From assembly GCF_002162355.1 (NCBI RefSeq), contig NZ_CP021434.1, positions 2,208,501-2,272,500 of the forward strand: a stretch of 64,000 nt of DNA. The letters are read 5' to 3'. Below are positions 9,198 to 17,579 of this stretch, piece after piece. Under the pieces are notes generated by a model. It was not told where the DNA came from. It worked only from the letters and a program-made list of their open reading frames with translations, and searched no databases. The position numbers and the translations under genes are program-made. How positions within the stretch are numbered: position 1 is the first letter of the stretch; each line of letters opens with the position of its first letter. This stretch comes from Tumebacillus avium. Its GTDB lineage: Bacteria; Bacillota; Bacilli; Tumebacillales; Tumebacillaceae.

Positions 9198-9842
9198 ATG
9201 AACTACCGCTATGTCCTGTTTGATTTGGACGGAACGCTGCTCGATACGAATGAATTGATTCTGCGCTCGTTTGAACACGCGCTCGACCTGCACGTGCCGG
9301 GGCAATATACCCGCGCCGACGTACTGCCGCATATGGGCGAACCGCTGGTCGACCAGATGGAGCGCTTTGTGCCGGGCCGCTCGCAGGAACTGGTCGCGAC
9401 ATACCGCAAGTTTAATATTGAACAGCATGATGAGCTCGTCACCGAGTTCCCGCAGGTCCAAGACGTGCTGGGACGCCTGCACAAAGCCGGGGTGAAGATG
9501 GCGATCGTGACCTCGAAAATGCGTCTGACCGCCCGGATGGGCTGGGACCTGGTCGGCATCGGGCCGTATTTTGACGCGTTTGTCACGGCGGACGACACCG
9601 AGAAGCACAAGCCGCATCCCGATCCGCTGCTCCTCGCGATGCAGCTGCTGGGAGCCGACCCGGCACAGACGCTGATGGTCGGAGACTCGCCGTATGACAT
9701 CCTCGGCGGGCAGGCAGCCGGCGTGAAGACGGCCGGCGTGGCGTGGAGCCTGCGCGGGGCAGCGGGCTTGCAACCGCACAACCCCGACTATATGATCCAC
9801 ACCATGCAGGAGCTGGAAGCGACGATTCTCGGAACGAGGTGA
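9198..9842 (+). CDS. ppaX: Pyrophosphatase PpaX (HAD superfamily)
   Basis: PpaX hydrolyses the pyrophosphate released when HprK dephosphorylates P-Ser-HPr. The 214-residue protein has the HAD motifs in order: DLDGTLLDT (nucleophile and acid Asp, residues 8-16), the TSK motif II, the lysine in KHKPHPDP, and GDSPYDI with acidic motif IV. ATG 9198 follows GGGAGGA by 7 bases; an upstream in-frame start at 9171 has no site. Position after yvoD and before yvoF supports the assignment over a generic phosphoglycolate phosphatase. Confidence 0.92.
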   Translation: MNYRYVLFDLDGTLLDTNELILRSFEHALDLHVPGQYTRADVLPHMGEPLVDQMERFVPGRSQELVATYRKFNIEQHDELVTEFPQVQDVLGRLHKAGVKMAIVTSKMRLTARMGWDLVGIGPYFDAFVTADDTEKHKPHPDPLLLAMQLLGADPAQTLMVGDSPYDILGGQAAGVKTAGVAWSLRGAAGLQPHNPDYMIHTMQELEATILGTR

Positions 9843-9846
9843 CTTC

Positions 9847-10416
9847 ATGCGCAAGACGGTACGTTATCCTGTCGAAGGGGCCAACGCCCTGTGGCAGATT
9901 TATAAAACGGTCAGCTTCTGGAAGGTCGTGAAGAACTTTGCGGTGATTCAGATCGCCCGCTACACGCCGTTTCTCAAGCTGAAAAATTGGCTCTACCGCA
10001 CCTTTTTGGGCATGGAAGTCGGCGATGACACAGCGGTCGCCTTGATGGTGATGATGGACGTGATGTTCCCGGAGCTGATCTCCGTCGGGCGCAACACGAT
10101 CATCGGCTACAACACGACGATTCTCGCCCACGAGTATCTGATCGACGAATACCGCCTCGGTCGTGTGATCATCGGCGACAACGTGATGATCGGGGCCAAC
10201 TCGACACTGCTCCCCGGCATCACGATCGGCGACGGAGCGGTCATCGCGGCGGGCTCGGTCGTCAACCGCGACGTGGCGCCGGGCGCGTTTGTCGGCGGCA
10301 ACCCGATCCGCGTGATCCGCGAAGGCGTCGACATGACCCCGCCGCACGGCCGACTGGGCGAATCGGACGAGACTGTGGAAGCGCCGGAAGATGACAACAA
10401 CACGATCTTACACTAA
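9847..10416 (+). CDS. YvoF-like hexapeptide-repeat acyltransferase
   Basis: A 189-residue protein with a left-handed beta-helix. Repeated hexapeptides with isoleucine/valine at every sixth position run from about residue 75 (IGRNTIIGYNTTILA) to 155 (IGDNVMIGANSTLLPGITIGDGAVIAAGSVV). This is typical of O- and N-acetyltransferases of the maltose/virginiamycin acetyltransferase type. The N-terminal 60 residues are basic and amphipathic. It starts 4 bases after ppaX, with GAGGTGA across the ppaX stop. The acceptor is unknown. Confidence 0.88.
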   Translation: MRKTVRYPVEGANALWQIYKTVSFWKVVKNFAVIQIARYTPFLKLKNWLYRTFLGMEVGDDTAVALMVMMDVMFPELISVGRNTIIGYNTTILAHEYLIDEYRLGRVIIGDNVMIGANSTLLPGITIGDGAVIAAGSVVNRDVAPGAFVGGNPIRVIREGVDMTPPHGRLGESDETVEAPEDDNNTILH

Positions 10417-10424
10417 GGATACAG

Positions 10425-10455
10425 AAAGACCCTCTCCACGCGGAGAGGGTCTTTT
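10425..10455. terminator. Bidirectional terminator
   Basis: AAAGACCCTCTCC and GGAGAGGGTCTTT form a 13-bp stem with loop ACGC. It ends the yvoD-ppaX-yvoF operon and the convergent minus-strand ATP-grasp gene. Confidence 0.9.
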
Positions 10456-10458
10456 TGG

Positions 10459-11844
10459 TTACGCCTGTGCAGTTGTGACAGTTGGGGTGATCTTGAATTT
10501 CATGATCTCCTTCGCCTGGCGGTAGGTGGAAAGCAGGTGCTCCAAGTTGTCTACTTTCATCCAGACGATCAGCAGCATCACTTCTTCATCGTCGCCGGCG
10601 ATCGTTTGTCCGGTGGGGAACGGCTGCATGGTGGTCAGGACGCCGGGCAGGGCTTTCACCTCGTCGAGGCCTTCGATCGATTCATAGAATCCTGCATGCG
10701 GGGCAAACAGGATGAAGTAGCCGTGAGGGTCGTTTTTGCGCTCGTACTGTTCGAGCACTTGGTAGGTGCCGGTCATCAGCTCGACATAGGTGCTGATGTA
10801 GTCAACTCCGGCGATCGTGCGCAGGACTTCACTGGTGTAGCCGCCGCCCATCCGCGAGTTGATCTCTAGCACTTGCGGACCGAGGCCGTTCTCACCATAG
10901 CGCAGTTCGATATGCGCGATGGAGTTCTTCAGTCCGATCGCTTGAACCGCTTCGACAGCGCATGCTTCCAGCTCGCGGCACTCTTCTTCGGTGAAGCGCA
11001 CCGGCGGGGAGATCCAGAGGTCTTCGTAGACGCTGCGCCCTTCTTCGGTCACCACCGCCTTGTCCTGCATCACAAGCGGGATGCAGCGGTCTTCGGTGAT
11101 CAGGACTTCCACTGCCACTTCACGGCCCGGAATGTACTGCTCGAGAAGCAGGCAGCGCATCGGGTCGAAGTGGATCAGCTCGCCTTGCGCGTTCGGGTAG
11201 GAGTGTGCCCCTTCGTAGAAGCTCTCGAACGTCGAGCCGGGCAGATGCTCCATGGCATGGCGGAAGTTCTCGGCGACTTCCTCTGCGCTGTTGCATTTCA
11301 TGATCAGATGCGACGCGATGCCGTTGACCGGCTTCATCAGCACCGGGTAGCCGATGCGGTTGGCTTCGGTCACTGCCGACGCTTCATCGACGGCAAGTCC
11401 ATAGTCGATCGTGTTTACACCGGCGGCGCGGAACTTGTCGCGCATCAAGTATTTGTTGTTGGCGAGATACAGCGCTTCGACGCCTTGGGACGGCAGGTTG
11501 CGCTCATCGGCAAGTTGGGCAACGTGGGCACAGACCAGTCCCTCTTTGCAAAACGGCCCGTTGCCGGAGATCAGCGCGGCGATGTCGGCATCCTGCTCGA
11601 TCTCGGCGAGAATGCCGCGCAACGTATCAAGATCGAAGCGGTCGGTGTCATAGCAGCGCTCATACACCGGTTTGCCTTCGCGCTCCCTGGCAACATAGTT
11701 TTCGAGCGCCGGGCGCTGAATTTCCGGGAATCCTTTCGACACCAGATAGGTGACATATCCTTTGTCTTGGGCGAGGGCAGCCCGGCGGGTCAGAAACAGC
11801 GGCAATTCATTATCAATAAAAACGACAGCTTGCGGTCGGCTCAT
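10459..11844 (-). CDS. ATP-grasp carboxylate-amine ligase B
   Basis: A 461-residue ATP-grasp enzyme. After an N-terminal pre-grasp domain comes the ATP-grasp core: NKYLMRDKFRAAGV (about residue 130), the ATP-binding lysine region GYPVLMKPVNG, EQYIPGREVAVEVL, and the metal-binding LEINSRMGGG. Such enzymes form amide bonds through an acyl-phosphate. It is a full-length paralogue of the ATP-grasp at 13378-14772. It is separated from the upstream MFS gene by 259 bases with a terminator, so it probably has its own promoter. GGAGG precedes the ATG. The likely role is ligation of amino acids in a small natural product pathway, inferred from neighbours. Confidence 0.88.
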   Translation of the reverse strand: MSRPQAVVFIDNELPLFLTRRAALAQDKGYVTYLVSKGFPEIQRPALENYVAREREGKPVYERCYDTDRFDLDTLRGILAEIEQDADIAALISGNGPFCKEGLVCAHVAQLADERNLPSQGVEALYLANNKYLMRDKFRAAGVNTIDYGLAVDEASAVTEANRIGYPVLMKPVNGIASHLIMKCNSAEEVAENFRHAMEHLPGSTFESFYEGAHSYPNAQGELIHFDPMRCLLLEQYIPGREVAVEVLITEDRCIPLVMQDKAVVTEEGRSVYEDLWISPPVRFTEEECRELEACAVEAVQAIGLKNSIAHIELRYGENGLGPQVLEINSRMGGGYTSEVLRTIAGVDYISTYVELMTGTYQVLEQYERKNDPHGYFILFAPHAGFYESIEGLDEVKALPGVLTTMQPFPTGQTIAGDDEEVMLLIVWMKVDNLEHLLSTYRQAKEIMKFKITPTVTTAQA

Positions 11845-11891
11845 CGGTAGACCTCCAATGGTAATAAGATGATAAAATGAACACTATTTAT

Positions 11892-11897
11892 ATTATA
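11892..11897 (-). promoter_or_regulatory. -10 element for ATP-grasp gene B
   Basis: A perfect TATAAT on the minus strand lies about 50 bases before the start codon; no good -35 is visible at 16-18 bases. The gap is needed because the operon upstream ends in a terminator. Confidence 0.35.
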
Positions 11898-11995
11898 CAT
11901 CGCTCATGAAATGATAACCAGAAGGACTTGAATCCTATAGGACAATTTTACTACCTACTAAGCAGGAATAAAGTCACGGGTGTAGAAAAATACGG

Positions 11996-12030
11996 GCAGG
12001 AGACGTCCCGCTGTTCGGCCGGGGGCCTGC
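11996..12030 (-). other. GC-rich hairpin in the gap between the two transcription units
   Basis: GCAGG and CCTGC close a 35-base hairpin with an inner CCCG/CGGG pairing. On the minus strand it is followed by CCGTATTTTT. It could be a second terminator behind the MFS gene or a structured leader of ATP-grasp gene B. No known riboswitch or T-box signature is seen. Confidence 0.4.
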
Positions 12031-12086
12031 TTCTTAGAATCGACAGAAGAGGAAACAGCAAAGCGGCGTTTTCGTGTTCCTAACGA

Positions 12087-12128
12087 AGAAACAGCCACGA
12101 TGTCTATGCGACATCGTGGCTGTTTTCT
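12087..12128 (-). terminator. Intrinsic terminator of the aminomutase/ATP-grasp/MFS operon
   Basis: A 15-bp perfect stem (12090-12104 with 12110-12124) with a 5-base loop overlaps the last codons of the MFS gene. Confidence 0.8.
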
Positions 12129-13381
12129 GTTTTGACAGCGCGGCGGCCGGGCTTCCATTTCCCGAAATAGTACAGGGTAAACATCAGCGCCATGATCATC
12201 GGCAGCCCGTGGAGGATGCCAACGACCGCAACCGGCTTGAAAATTTCAAACAGCGGCGAGCAGATCACCATGCCGACCGCAAAACCGACCGTCTGCAAGG
12301 TGCTGGAAACGCCGAACATCCGGCCGCGTTTCTCATCCGGAGTCTGCTGCAGGCGGGTCGCATACACGATCGCCGATACGCCGTCGGCGATGCCGGCCAG
12401 CGCTGCAAAGAGCAAGATGATATAGATCGGGCTCTCAAAGAACAGCAGGATGAAGAACAGCGACATGAAGAACGTGGCGATCCCAAACGCGCGCTCGTTG
12501 ACCGACGTGTCATTCCCGGTGAACTTCTTCGCCATGATCCGCGAACCGACGAGGTTGCCGATGCCCCAGACGCCCCAGATGATCCCCATGTAAAACGAGG
12601 GCTGGTCAGGCTTGAGCTGGGCCGAGAAGACCGGCATGCCGACGTTGTGCGCCGCAGAGCCAAACGTGTCGATCAGGCGAATCGCCATCAGCGACAACAG
12701 GACCGGCACGGTGCGCAGGTAGACGTAGATCAGCTTAAACTCGCTGAAGAACGACATGTTTTCCTGCTTGGCAGCAGCGGTGCGCTCTTCGCTGGTGCGC
12801 AGCGGGATCGAGAGCAGGTTGAGCGCCGAGACGACATACGTGCAGGCGTCGATGAGGAAAACGGTCTCATACGACACTTTGCCCAGCAGCATCCCGGCCC
12901 CAAACAGACCGATCACCATCGCCACCGAGCCCCAAGCGGTCAGGACGGCGTTCGCCTTGACGATGTTCTCTTTCCCGACGATGGCGGGAATACTGGACTG
13001 CAGACACACGCCAAACAGCGTGGATAAGCAGCCCATGATAAACGTGAGCGGGATGAGCACGTAGAACTGATAATCGGCCGGCGTAAACACGATCGCCAAC
13101 AAAGCGGCGGAACGTCCGAAGTCGGAGAGGATCATCAGATGCTTGCGGTTCATCCGGTCGGCGAGAATGCCGGCGTAAAAACCGGCCACAAACGCGCCGG
13201 CCAAACGCACCGCCATGAACAAGCCCATGTAGACGGCGCTGTCTGTCAGCAGGTAGACGAACATGTTGAGCGCAACCATGTCAAAGTTGTTGCCGATGTC
13301 GGAGATCGTCTTGCCTGCTGTCAGCTGGTACAGATGCCGGAAGACTTTTTTGTTATCCGGCGCAGGTACGGCAGTCGTCAT
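12104..13381 (-). CDS. MFS transporter of the ATP-grasp cluster
   Basis: A 425-residue major facilitator protein with about twelve hydrophobic segments and the loop 2-3 motif GILADRMNRKHLMI. It is most like the drug/siderophore exporter (DHA3) type. Its start overlaps the stop of the preceding ATP-grasp gene (ATGA), so production is coupled to the biosynthetic enzymes. The likely job is export of the cluster's product, which would also give self-protection, as BacE does for bacilysin. That role is inference from context. Confidence 0.9.
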   Translation of the reverse strand: MTTAVPAPDNKKVFRHLYQLTAGKTISDIGNNFDMVALNMFVYLLTDSAVYMGLFMAVRLAGAFVAGFYAGILADRMNRKHLMILSDFGRSAALLAIVFTPADYQFYVLIPLTFIMGCLSTLFGVCLQSSIPAIVGKENIVKANAVLTAWGSVAMVIGLFGAGMLLGKVSYETVFLIDACTYVVSALNLLSIPLRTSEERTAAAKQENMSFFSEFKLIYVYLRTVPVLLSLMAIRLIDTFGSAAHNVGMPVFSAQLKPDQPSFYMGIIWGVWGIGNLVGSRIMAKKFTGNDTSVNERAFGIATFFMSLFFILLFFESPIYIILLFAALAGIADGVSAIVYATRLQQTPDEKRGRMFGVSSTLQTVGFAVGMVICSPLFEIFKPVAVVGILHGLPMIMALMFTLYYFGKWKPGRRAVKTENSHDVA

Positions 13382-14772
13382 GCGTTGGTCACTTCTTCCT
13401 GGGACGTGACGTTCGGGTTGACGGTGAACGTGACGATCTCCAGGGCTTTGTCATAGATTTCGTAGACCTTTTCGTACGACTCGGCCTTGAGGAAGCACAT
13501 GACAGCAAAGCACTCTTCATCCTCTGCGTGGATGATCATGCCGTTTGGCATCGTTTGTCTGCTTAGGATCATGCCCGGCATTTCTGCCAGCTCTTCCAGA
13601 CCGTCGACTTGCTCCAGCAGGCCGGAATGCGGCGGATAGATCGTAAACATCGCGTGGATCTCTTCGCTCGACTGATATTCGGCTTCTGCCTTGAAGGTGC
13701 CGTCGCTAAGTCCTACACAGGTGGTCATCGCGTCGATTCCGACCATCGCTTTGATGCTGTCCTGCACGAACATGCCGCCGATGCGCGGATTGATCTCCAG
13801 CAGCTGCGGCCCCATGCCGTTTTCTCCGTAGCGGAGTTCCACGTGGGAGAAGGTGTTTTTCAAGCCGACCGCTTTGGCAACGGCGACGGCGTAGTCTTTC
13901 ATCTCTTGCACTTCTTCATCGGTGAAGCGCTGCGGCGGAACGACGAGCAGATGCTCGTAGAAGCAGCGTTCCTTCTCGGACATCGTCACTTTGTCGTGAA
14001 CGATCAGCGGGAAGATCTGATCTTCCGTGATCAACAGCTCCACGCTCGCTTCACGGCCCGGGATGTACTTCTCGATCAGCATCGAGCGCAACGGATCGAA
14101 ATCGAGGATCTCGCCTTTGCGGTTCGGGTAGCTGTGCGCCGATTTATACGCGCCGATGTTGGTGGAGTTCGGGAGGCGTTCCATCGCATCGCGGAACTTG
14201 GTCACCACTTCTTCTGCGTTTGCGCATTTGACGATCATATGCGAAGCGGCGCCGTTGAGCGGCTTCAGGATGATCGGGTAGCCGATGCGGTTTGCGTGTT
14301 CCACAGCGGTCGTTTCATCGGTCGCCAAACCGAAGTCAACGGTCGGCACGCCTTGGTCGCGGAGGGCGTCGCGCATCAGGTATTTGTTGTTGCAGCGGAA
14401 CACGGCGTCTGCGTTCGGAGACGGCAAGCCGCGCTCTTCGGCGAGCAGCGCCACGTTCGAGCCGACCAGATGTCCTTTGTGGAACATGCCGATCGAGGTC
14501 ATAAACGCGCCGGCCGGGTACTCCGTCTCCACCTGCGCCACGAAACCGCGCAAGGTTTCGAGGTCAAAATCGTCGGTGGTGATATACTGGTCGAATACCG
14601 GGACATCGTTGTTTTTCTGCGTCTCGAAATCGGAGATTGCCTTTTTCTCCTGCTCGGTGAGAGCAGGAGAAATCAGCACGGTGCGGTACCCTTGTTCTTT
14701 CGCCATCACCGAACGGCGGGCCAGAACGAGCGGGTACATATTCTCAATAAAAATGAAAGACTTCTGCGTCAT
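13378..14772 (-). CDS. ATP-grasp carboxylate-amine ligase A
   Basis: A 464-residue ATP-grasp enzyme, colinear with the ligase at 10459-11844. Shared landmarks are the N-terminal RRSVMAKEQGY, NKYLMRD, GYPIILKPLNGAASH, EKYIPGREASVELLI, VELRYGENGMGPQ and LEINPRIGG. It starts 2 bases after the radical SAM gene, with GGAGG inside that gene's end, and overlaps the MFS start by 4 bases. The three genes form one tightly coupled operon. The residues give no firm substrate. A neighbouring aminomutase-like enzyme suggests a beta-amino acid is one of the ligands. Confidence 0.88.
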   Translation of the reverse strand: MTQKSFIFIENMYPLVLARRSVMAKEQGYRTVLISPALTEQEKKAISDFETQKNNDVPVFDQYITTDDFDLETLRGFVAQVETEYPAGAFMTSIGMFHKGHLVGSNVALLAEERGLPSPNADAVFRCNNKYLMRDALRDQGVPTVDFGLATDETTAVEHANRIGYPIILKPLNGAASHMIVKCANAEEVVTKFRDAMERLPNSTNIGAYKSAHSYPNRKGEILDFDPLRSMLIEKYIPGREASVELLITEDQIFPLIVHDKVTMSEKERCFYEHLLVVPPQRFTDEEVQEMKDYAVAVAKAVGLKNTFSHVELRYGENGMGPQLLEINPRIGGMFVQDSIKAMVGIDAMTTCVGLSDGTFKAEAEYQSSEEIHAMFTIYPPHSGLLEQVDGLEELAEMPGMILSRQTMPNGMIIHAEDEECFAVMCFLKAESYEKVYEIYDKALEIVTFTVNPNVTSQEEVTNA

Positions 14773-14774
14773 GC

Positions 14775-15923
14775 TTACAGAACCTCCAGTTCGTCGTCAT
14801 CTCCATCCAGGTAGTAGGAAACGACATATCCATCTTCGTTGATCTCATGCAGCGGCGGCAGTTTGTCGTTGTCGGAGAACTCGAGGAAATCGGTTGCTTT
14901 GTACGGCGTGGTCGCTTTGATGTACTTGAGGCCTTCGATCTCGACGTACTCGAGGTGGTGGCCCGGACCGACGCGGTGTTTGCCGATCGGCGTTACGTAG
15001 ACATAGTGCGGCGCGGTGGAGCCGGAGAAGCGCGAGATCGCATTGAGGATGTCGATGCCTCTTTGCACCGAGGTGCGGAAGTGCTTCGCGCCGATGACCG
15101 GCATGCAGTGGAACAGGTAGTACGGCACGATACCGACCGCGAGGAACATCGAGATCAGCTCGAGGATCGCTTGCGGGTTGTCGTTGATGCCTTTCATCAG
15201 AACGGTCTGGCCGCGGATGATGATCCCGCGCGAGATGAAGCGCTGTGCAGCGCGGATGACGTCCGGCGTCAGTTCGTCCTTATGGTTGATCGACAGGCCA
15301 ACCGAGATGTTGCGCGAGTTTGCAGGGTTCTCATAATCGATGTGGTTGAAGCGGGCGATCATCTCTGCCAGCTCGTCGGTGATCGCTTCCGGCTGGAACA
15401 GGATGTTGCGGGTGCCGACGCGGATGTTGCGAACGTGCGGGATCTCCGCTACTTTCACCAGAACTTGCTCAAGCAGTTCCTGATCGATGAACGGGTCGCC
15501 GCCGGTGATCAGAACGGTCTTGATCCGTGCGTCGGAGCCGATGTAAGCGATCGCTGCATCGATGTTTTCATCGGTCATGCGCTTCGCTTCGCCGCCCAAG
15601 GTACGGGTCTTTTTGAAGCAATAGCGGCAATATGCGGAACATTCAAAATAAGGAGTGAGCACGGCGCGGTCTTCGTAAATGCGTTCCAGACCGTAGATGC
15701 CATGGTTGTTTTTGCCTTCTTCAAACGGCTTTTCAGTGCCGAATTCAAGAGCTTCATAAGGGCTCGGGATGAACTGTTTAGCTACAGCGTCAGACTCTTT
15801 GACCAATTTGCCCAAGGACGGGCTGACTTTAGAGCGAAAACGTTTCAGTACTTCCTGCTGCATCTGGCGTTCACGTTCGGACAACTTCTTTTTGTTGGAC
15901 GTTTCATTCGAAATCGTGGACAT
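14775..15923 (-). CDS. Radical SAM enzyme, lysine 2,3-aminomutase (KamA)-like
   Basis: A 382-residue protein with the radical SAM cluster motif CSAYCRYC (about residue 97), GGDPF, and the KamA-family segment HFRTSVQRGIDIL. Family members use a [4Fe-4S] cluster, SAM and PLP to move an alpha-amino group to the beta carbon. Two features differ from lysine 2,3-aminomutase. The usual PGGGGK PLP-lysine motif reads TPIGKHRVGPGHH. The two Asp residues said to bind the lysine side chain appear to be Met (HCMP) and Thr (YVTP). The substrate is therefore probably not lysine. It heads a minus-strand operon with ATP-grasp A and an MFS exporter. Confidence 0.85.
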   Translation of the reverse strand: MSTISNETSNKKKLSERERQMQQEVLKRFRSKVSPSLGKLVKESDAVAKQFIPSPYEALEFGTEKPFEEGKNNHGIYGLERIYEDRAVLTPYFECSAYCRYCFKKTRTLGGEAKRMTDENIDAAIAYIGSDARIKTVLITGGDPFIDQELLEQVLVKVAEIPHVRNIRVGTRNILFQPEAITDELAEMIARFNHIDYENPANSRNISVGLSINHKDELTPDVIRAAQRFISRGIIIRGQTVLMKGINDNPQAILELISMFLAVGIVPYYLFHCMPVIGAKHFRTSVQRGIDILNAISRFSGSTAPHYVYVTPIGKHRVGPGHHLEYVEIEGLKYIKATTPYKATDFLEFSDNDKLPPLHEINEDGYVVSYYLDGDDDELEVL

Positions 15924-16060
15924 TGCTTGATGCGCCTCCCTTTTGTTTTTACGAATACAACTATATTAACTGATTGTAAGCCTGAGCGCCACTATTATTT
16001 TGTTAATTTGTAAGTCATTAATTTCCATCGGCTTTTAGGGAATGATAAGGGAGGAGGGAG

Positions 16061-16219
16061 GTGCTGGAAAAATTGCTGAAGCCGTTTTACGTGTTTACGG
16101 CGCTTGTCGTCTTGTGGGATGTGAAAATGTGGGCAAATCTGCCGCTGTGGATTCACTTGCTGGTCGCGGTCAATCTGATGCTGGCCGCCGTGCTGACCAC
16201 CTGGCGCGTACTCCGTTGA
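16061..16219 (+). CDS. Small membrane protein (52 residues)
   Basis: GTG 16061 directly follows a very purine-rich region (AAGGGAGGAGGGAG). It opens a 52-residue frame that starts MLEKLLKPFYVFTALVVLWD, continues with KMWANLPLWIHLLVAVN and ends near TTWRVLR. Two hydrophobic segments with charged ends are visible. It is the first frame before hisZ, 81 bases upstream, and may share its transcript. Function unknown. Confidence 0.55.
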   Translation: MLEKLLKPFYVFTALVVLWDVKMWANLPLWIHLLVAVNLMLAAVLTTWRVLR

Positions 16220-16300
16220 CAGGTGTACGATGCCATGTTAGGATAGCGATAGAATTTCTTTAGTGCATTAGCAGACTAAAGCATTGAGGGTGTGGAAAAC

Positions 16301-17542
16301 GTGGAGAAACCGATTCTGTTCGAAAAGCCGCGCGGGGTGCGCGATGTTTTGCCGCCGCTGGCTGCTCGAAAGCGAGAGATTGAGAAAAAGATAGCGACCG
16401 TTTTTCGAAACTGGGGTTATGAAGAGATCGTCACACCGACGTTCGAATATGCAGATACATTTTTAAACGGGGCGTTTCGCGATGATGAAGACAACCTGTT
16501 CAAATTCATCGAACGCTCGGGACGAACGGTCGTCCTGCGCCCCGACATGACCGCGCCGATCGCGCGTGTCGTCTCTTCTTTAATGAAAGAGCGTCCGCTG
16601 CCGATCCGCTTGTCCTACAACGCGAGCATCTTTCGCCAGCAGGGCCATGTGGCGGGCCGCGATGCGGAGTTTACCCAGGCCGGCGTGGAGCTGATGGGCG
16701 ATCCTTCGCCCGATGCGGATGCGGGCGTGGTGGCGCTGGCGGCGACCGCTCTGGAAGAAGCGGGCGTCAGAGGGTTTCGGATCGCCGTCGGGCAGGTGCA
16801 GTTCCTGCAGGCGCTGTTTGCGGAGCATGTCGCAACGGACAGCGTGCGCGCCCAGCTGTCGGCCGCCTTGGCCGACAAAGATTTTGTCAGCTATGAGCGC
16901 CTGATCGCACAGGAAGTGGAAGCGGAAGCGTCGCGGGATGTGCTGCTCACCGTGCCGCGTCTGCGCGGGGGGATCGACGTGCTGGATCAGGCGGCGGAGA
17001 TCACCCGCTCGGAGCAGGCGCTGGCGGCGCTGGAGAATCTGCGCACGATCTGGCAGATCCTCGTCTTGTACAACGTGGAAGAGTACGCGCAGCTCGATCT
17101 TGGGCTGCTGTTGTCCCAGCATTATTACACCGGCGCGATCTTTGAAGGGTATGCGCCAAACGTCGGCTTCCCGATCTGCTCGGGCGGACGGTATGACGAG
17201 CTGGTCGGCAAGTTTGGGCGGCCGATGCCGGCGACCGGCTTTATGATCGGGATCGAGCGAGTGCTCGATGTGTTGGAGAAATCGTTCCCGAAAGATCCGA
17301 AAGAGCGCTTCCTGATCCTCTATGAAGAGGCCGACCGTTATCCGGTGATCGGATTTGCGACGTTTTTGCGCTCGAAGCGCTTTATCATCACCGCCCAGCG
17401 CGTGCATGATGTGGCAGAAGCGATGAAGACGGCCACGCCCGATCATGTGACCTTGATTCCGTTTAAAGGCGGCAAACTGCTGGAGTCGAACAAGCTCCTG
17501 CAGGCGATGTACACCGATTTTTGCCATATGTTTTCGCAGTAA
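16301..17542 (+). CDS. hisZ: ATP phosphoribosyltransferase regulatory subunit
   Basis: HisZ is a catalytically inactive histidyl-tRNA synthetase paralogue that activates the short form of HisG. The 413-residue protein keeps class II synthetase landmarks: PRGVRDVLPP (residues 8-17), RPDMTAPIAR (motif 2-like), QAGVELMG, and GGRYDELVGKFG. GTG 16301 is preferred because GAGGG (16286-16290) is then 10 bases upstream; an in-frame GTG at 16292 is only one base from it. It leads the complete his operon and pairs with the short hisG that follows. Confidence 0.93.
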   Translation: MEKPILFEKPRGVRDVLPPLAARKREIEKKIATVFRNWGYEEIVTPTFEYADTFLNGAFRDDEDNLFKFIERSGRTVVLRPDMTAPIARVVSSLMKERPLPIRLSYNASIFRQQGHVAGRDAEFTQAGVELMGDPSPDADAGVVALAATALEEAGVRGFRIAVGQVQFLQALFAEHVATDSVRAQLSAALADKDFVSYERLIAQEVEAEASRDVLLTVPRLRGGIDVLDQAAEITRSEQALAALENLRTIWQILVLYNVEEYAQLDLGLLLSQHYYTGAIFEGYAPNVGFPICSGGRYDELVGKFGRPMPATGFMIGIERVLDVLEKSFPKDPKERFLILYEEADRYPVIGFATFLRSKRFIITAQRVHDVAEAMKTATPDHVTLIPFKGGKLLESNKLLQAMYTDFCHMFSQ

Positions 17543-17579
17543 GTTGTAACAGAGACAGATAGAGGGGCGGAGTGGAGAG

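Noticed and set aside
11845..12103. T-box or amino acid riboswitch before ATP-grasp gene B
   Set aside because: No AGGGTGG-type antiterminator sequence or other known riboswitch core was found; only a GC-rich hairpin is visible.
16042..16263. 73-codon frame before hisZ
   Set aside because: It overlaps the 52-residue membrane frame that has the strong ribosome binding site, and its own composition shows no protein-like pattern.
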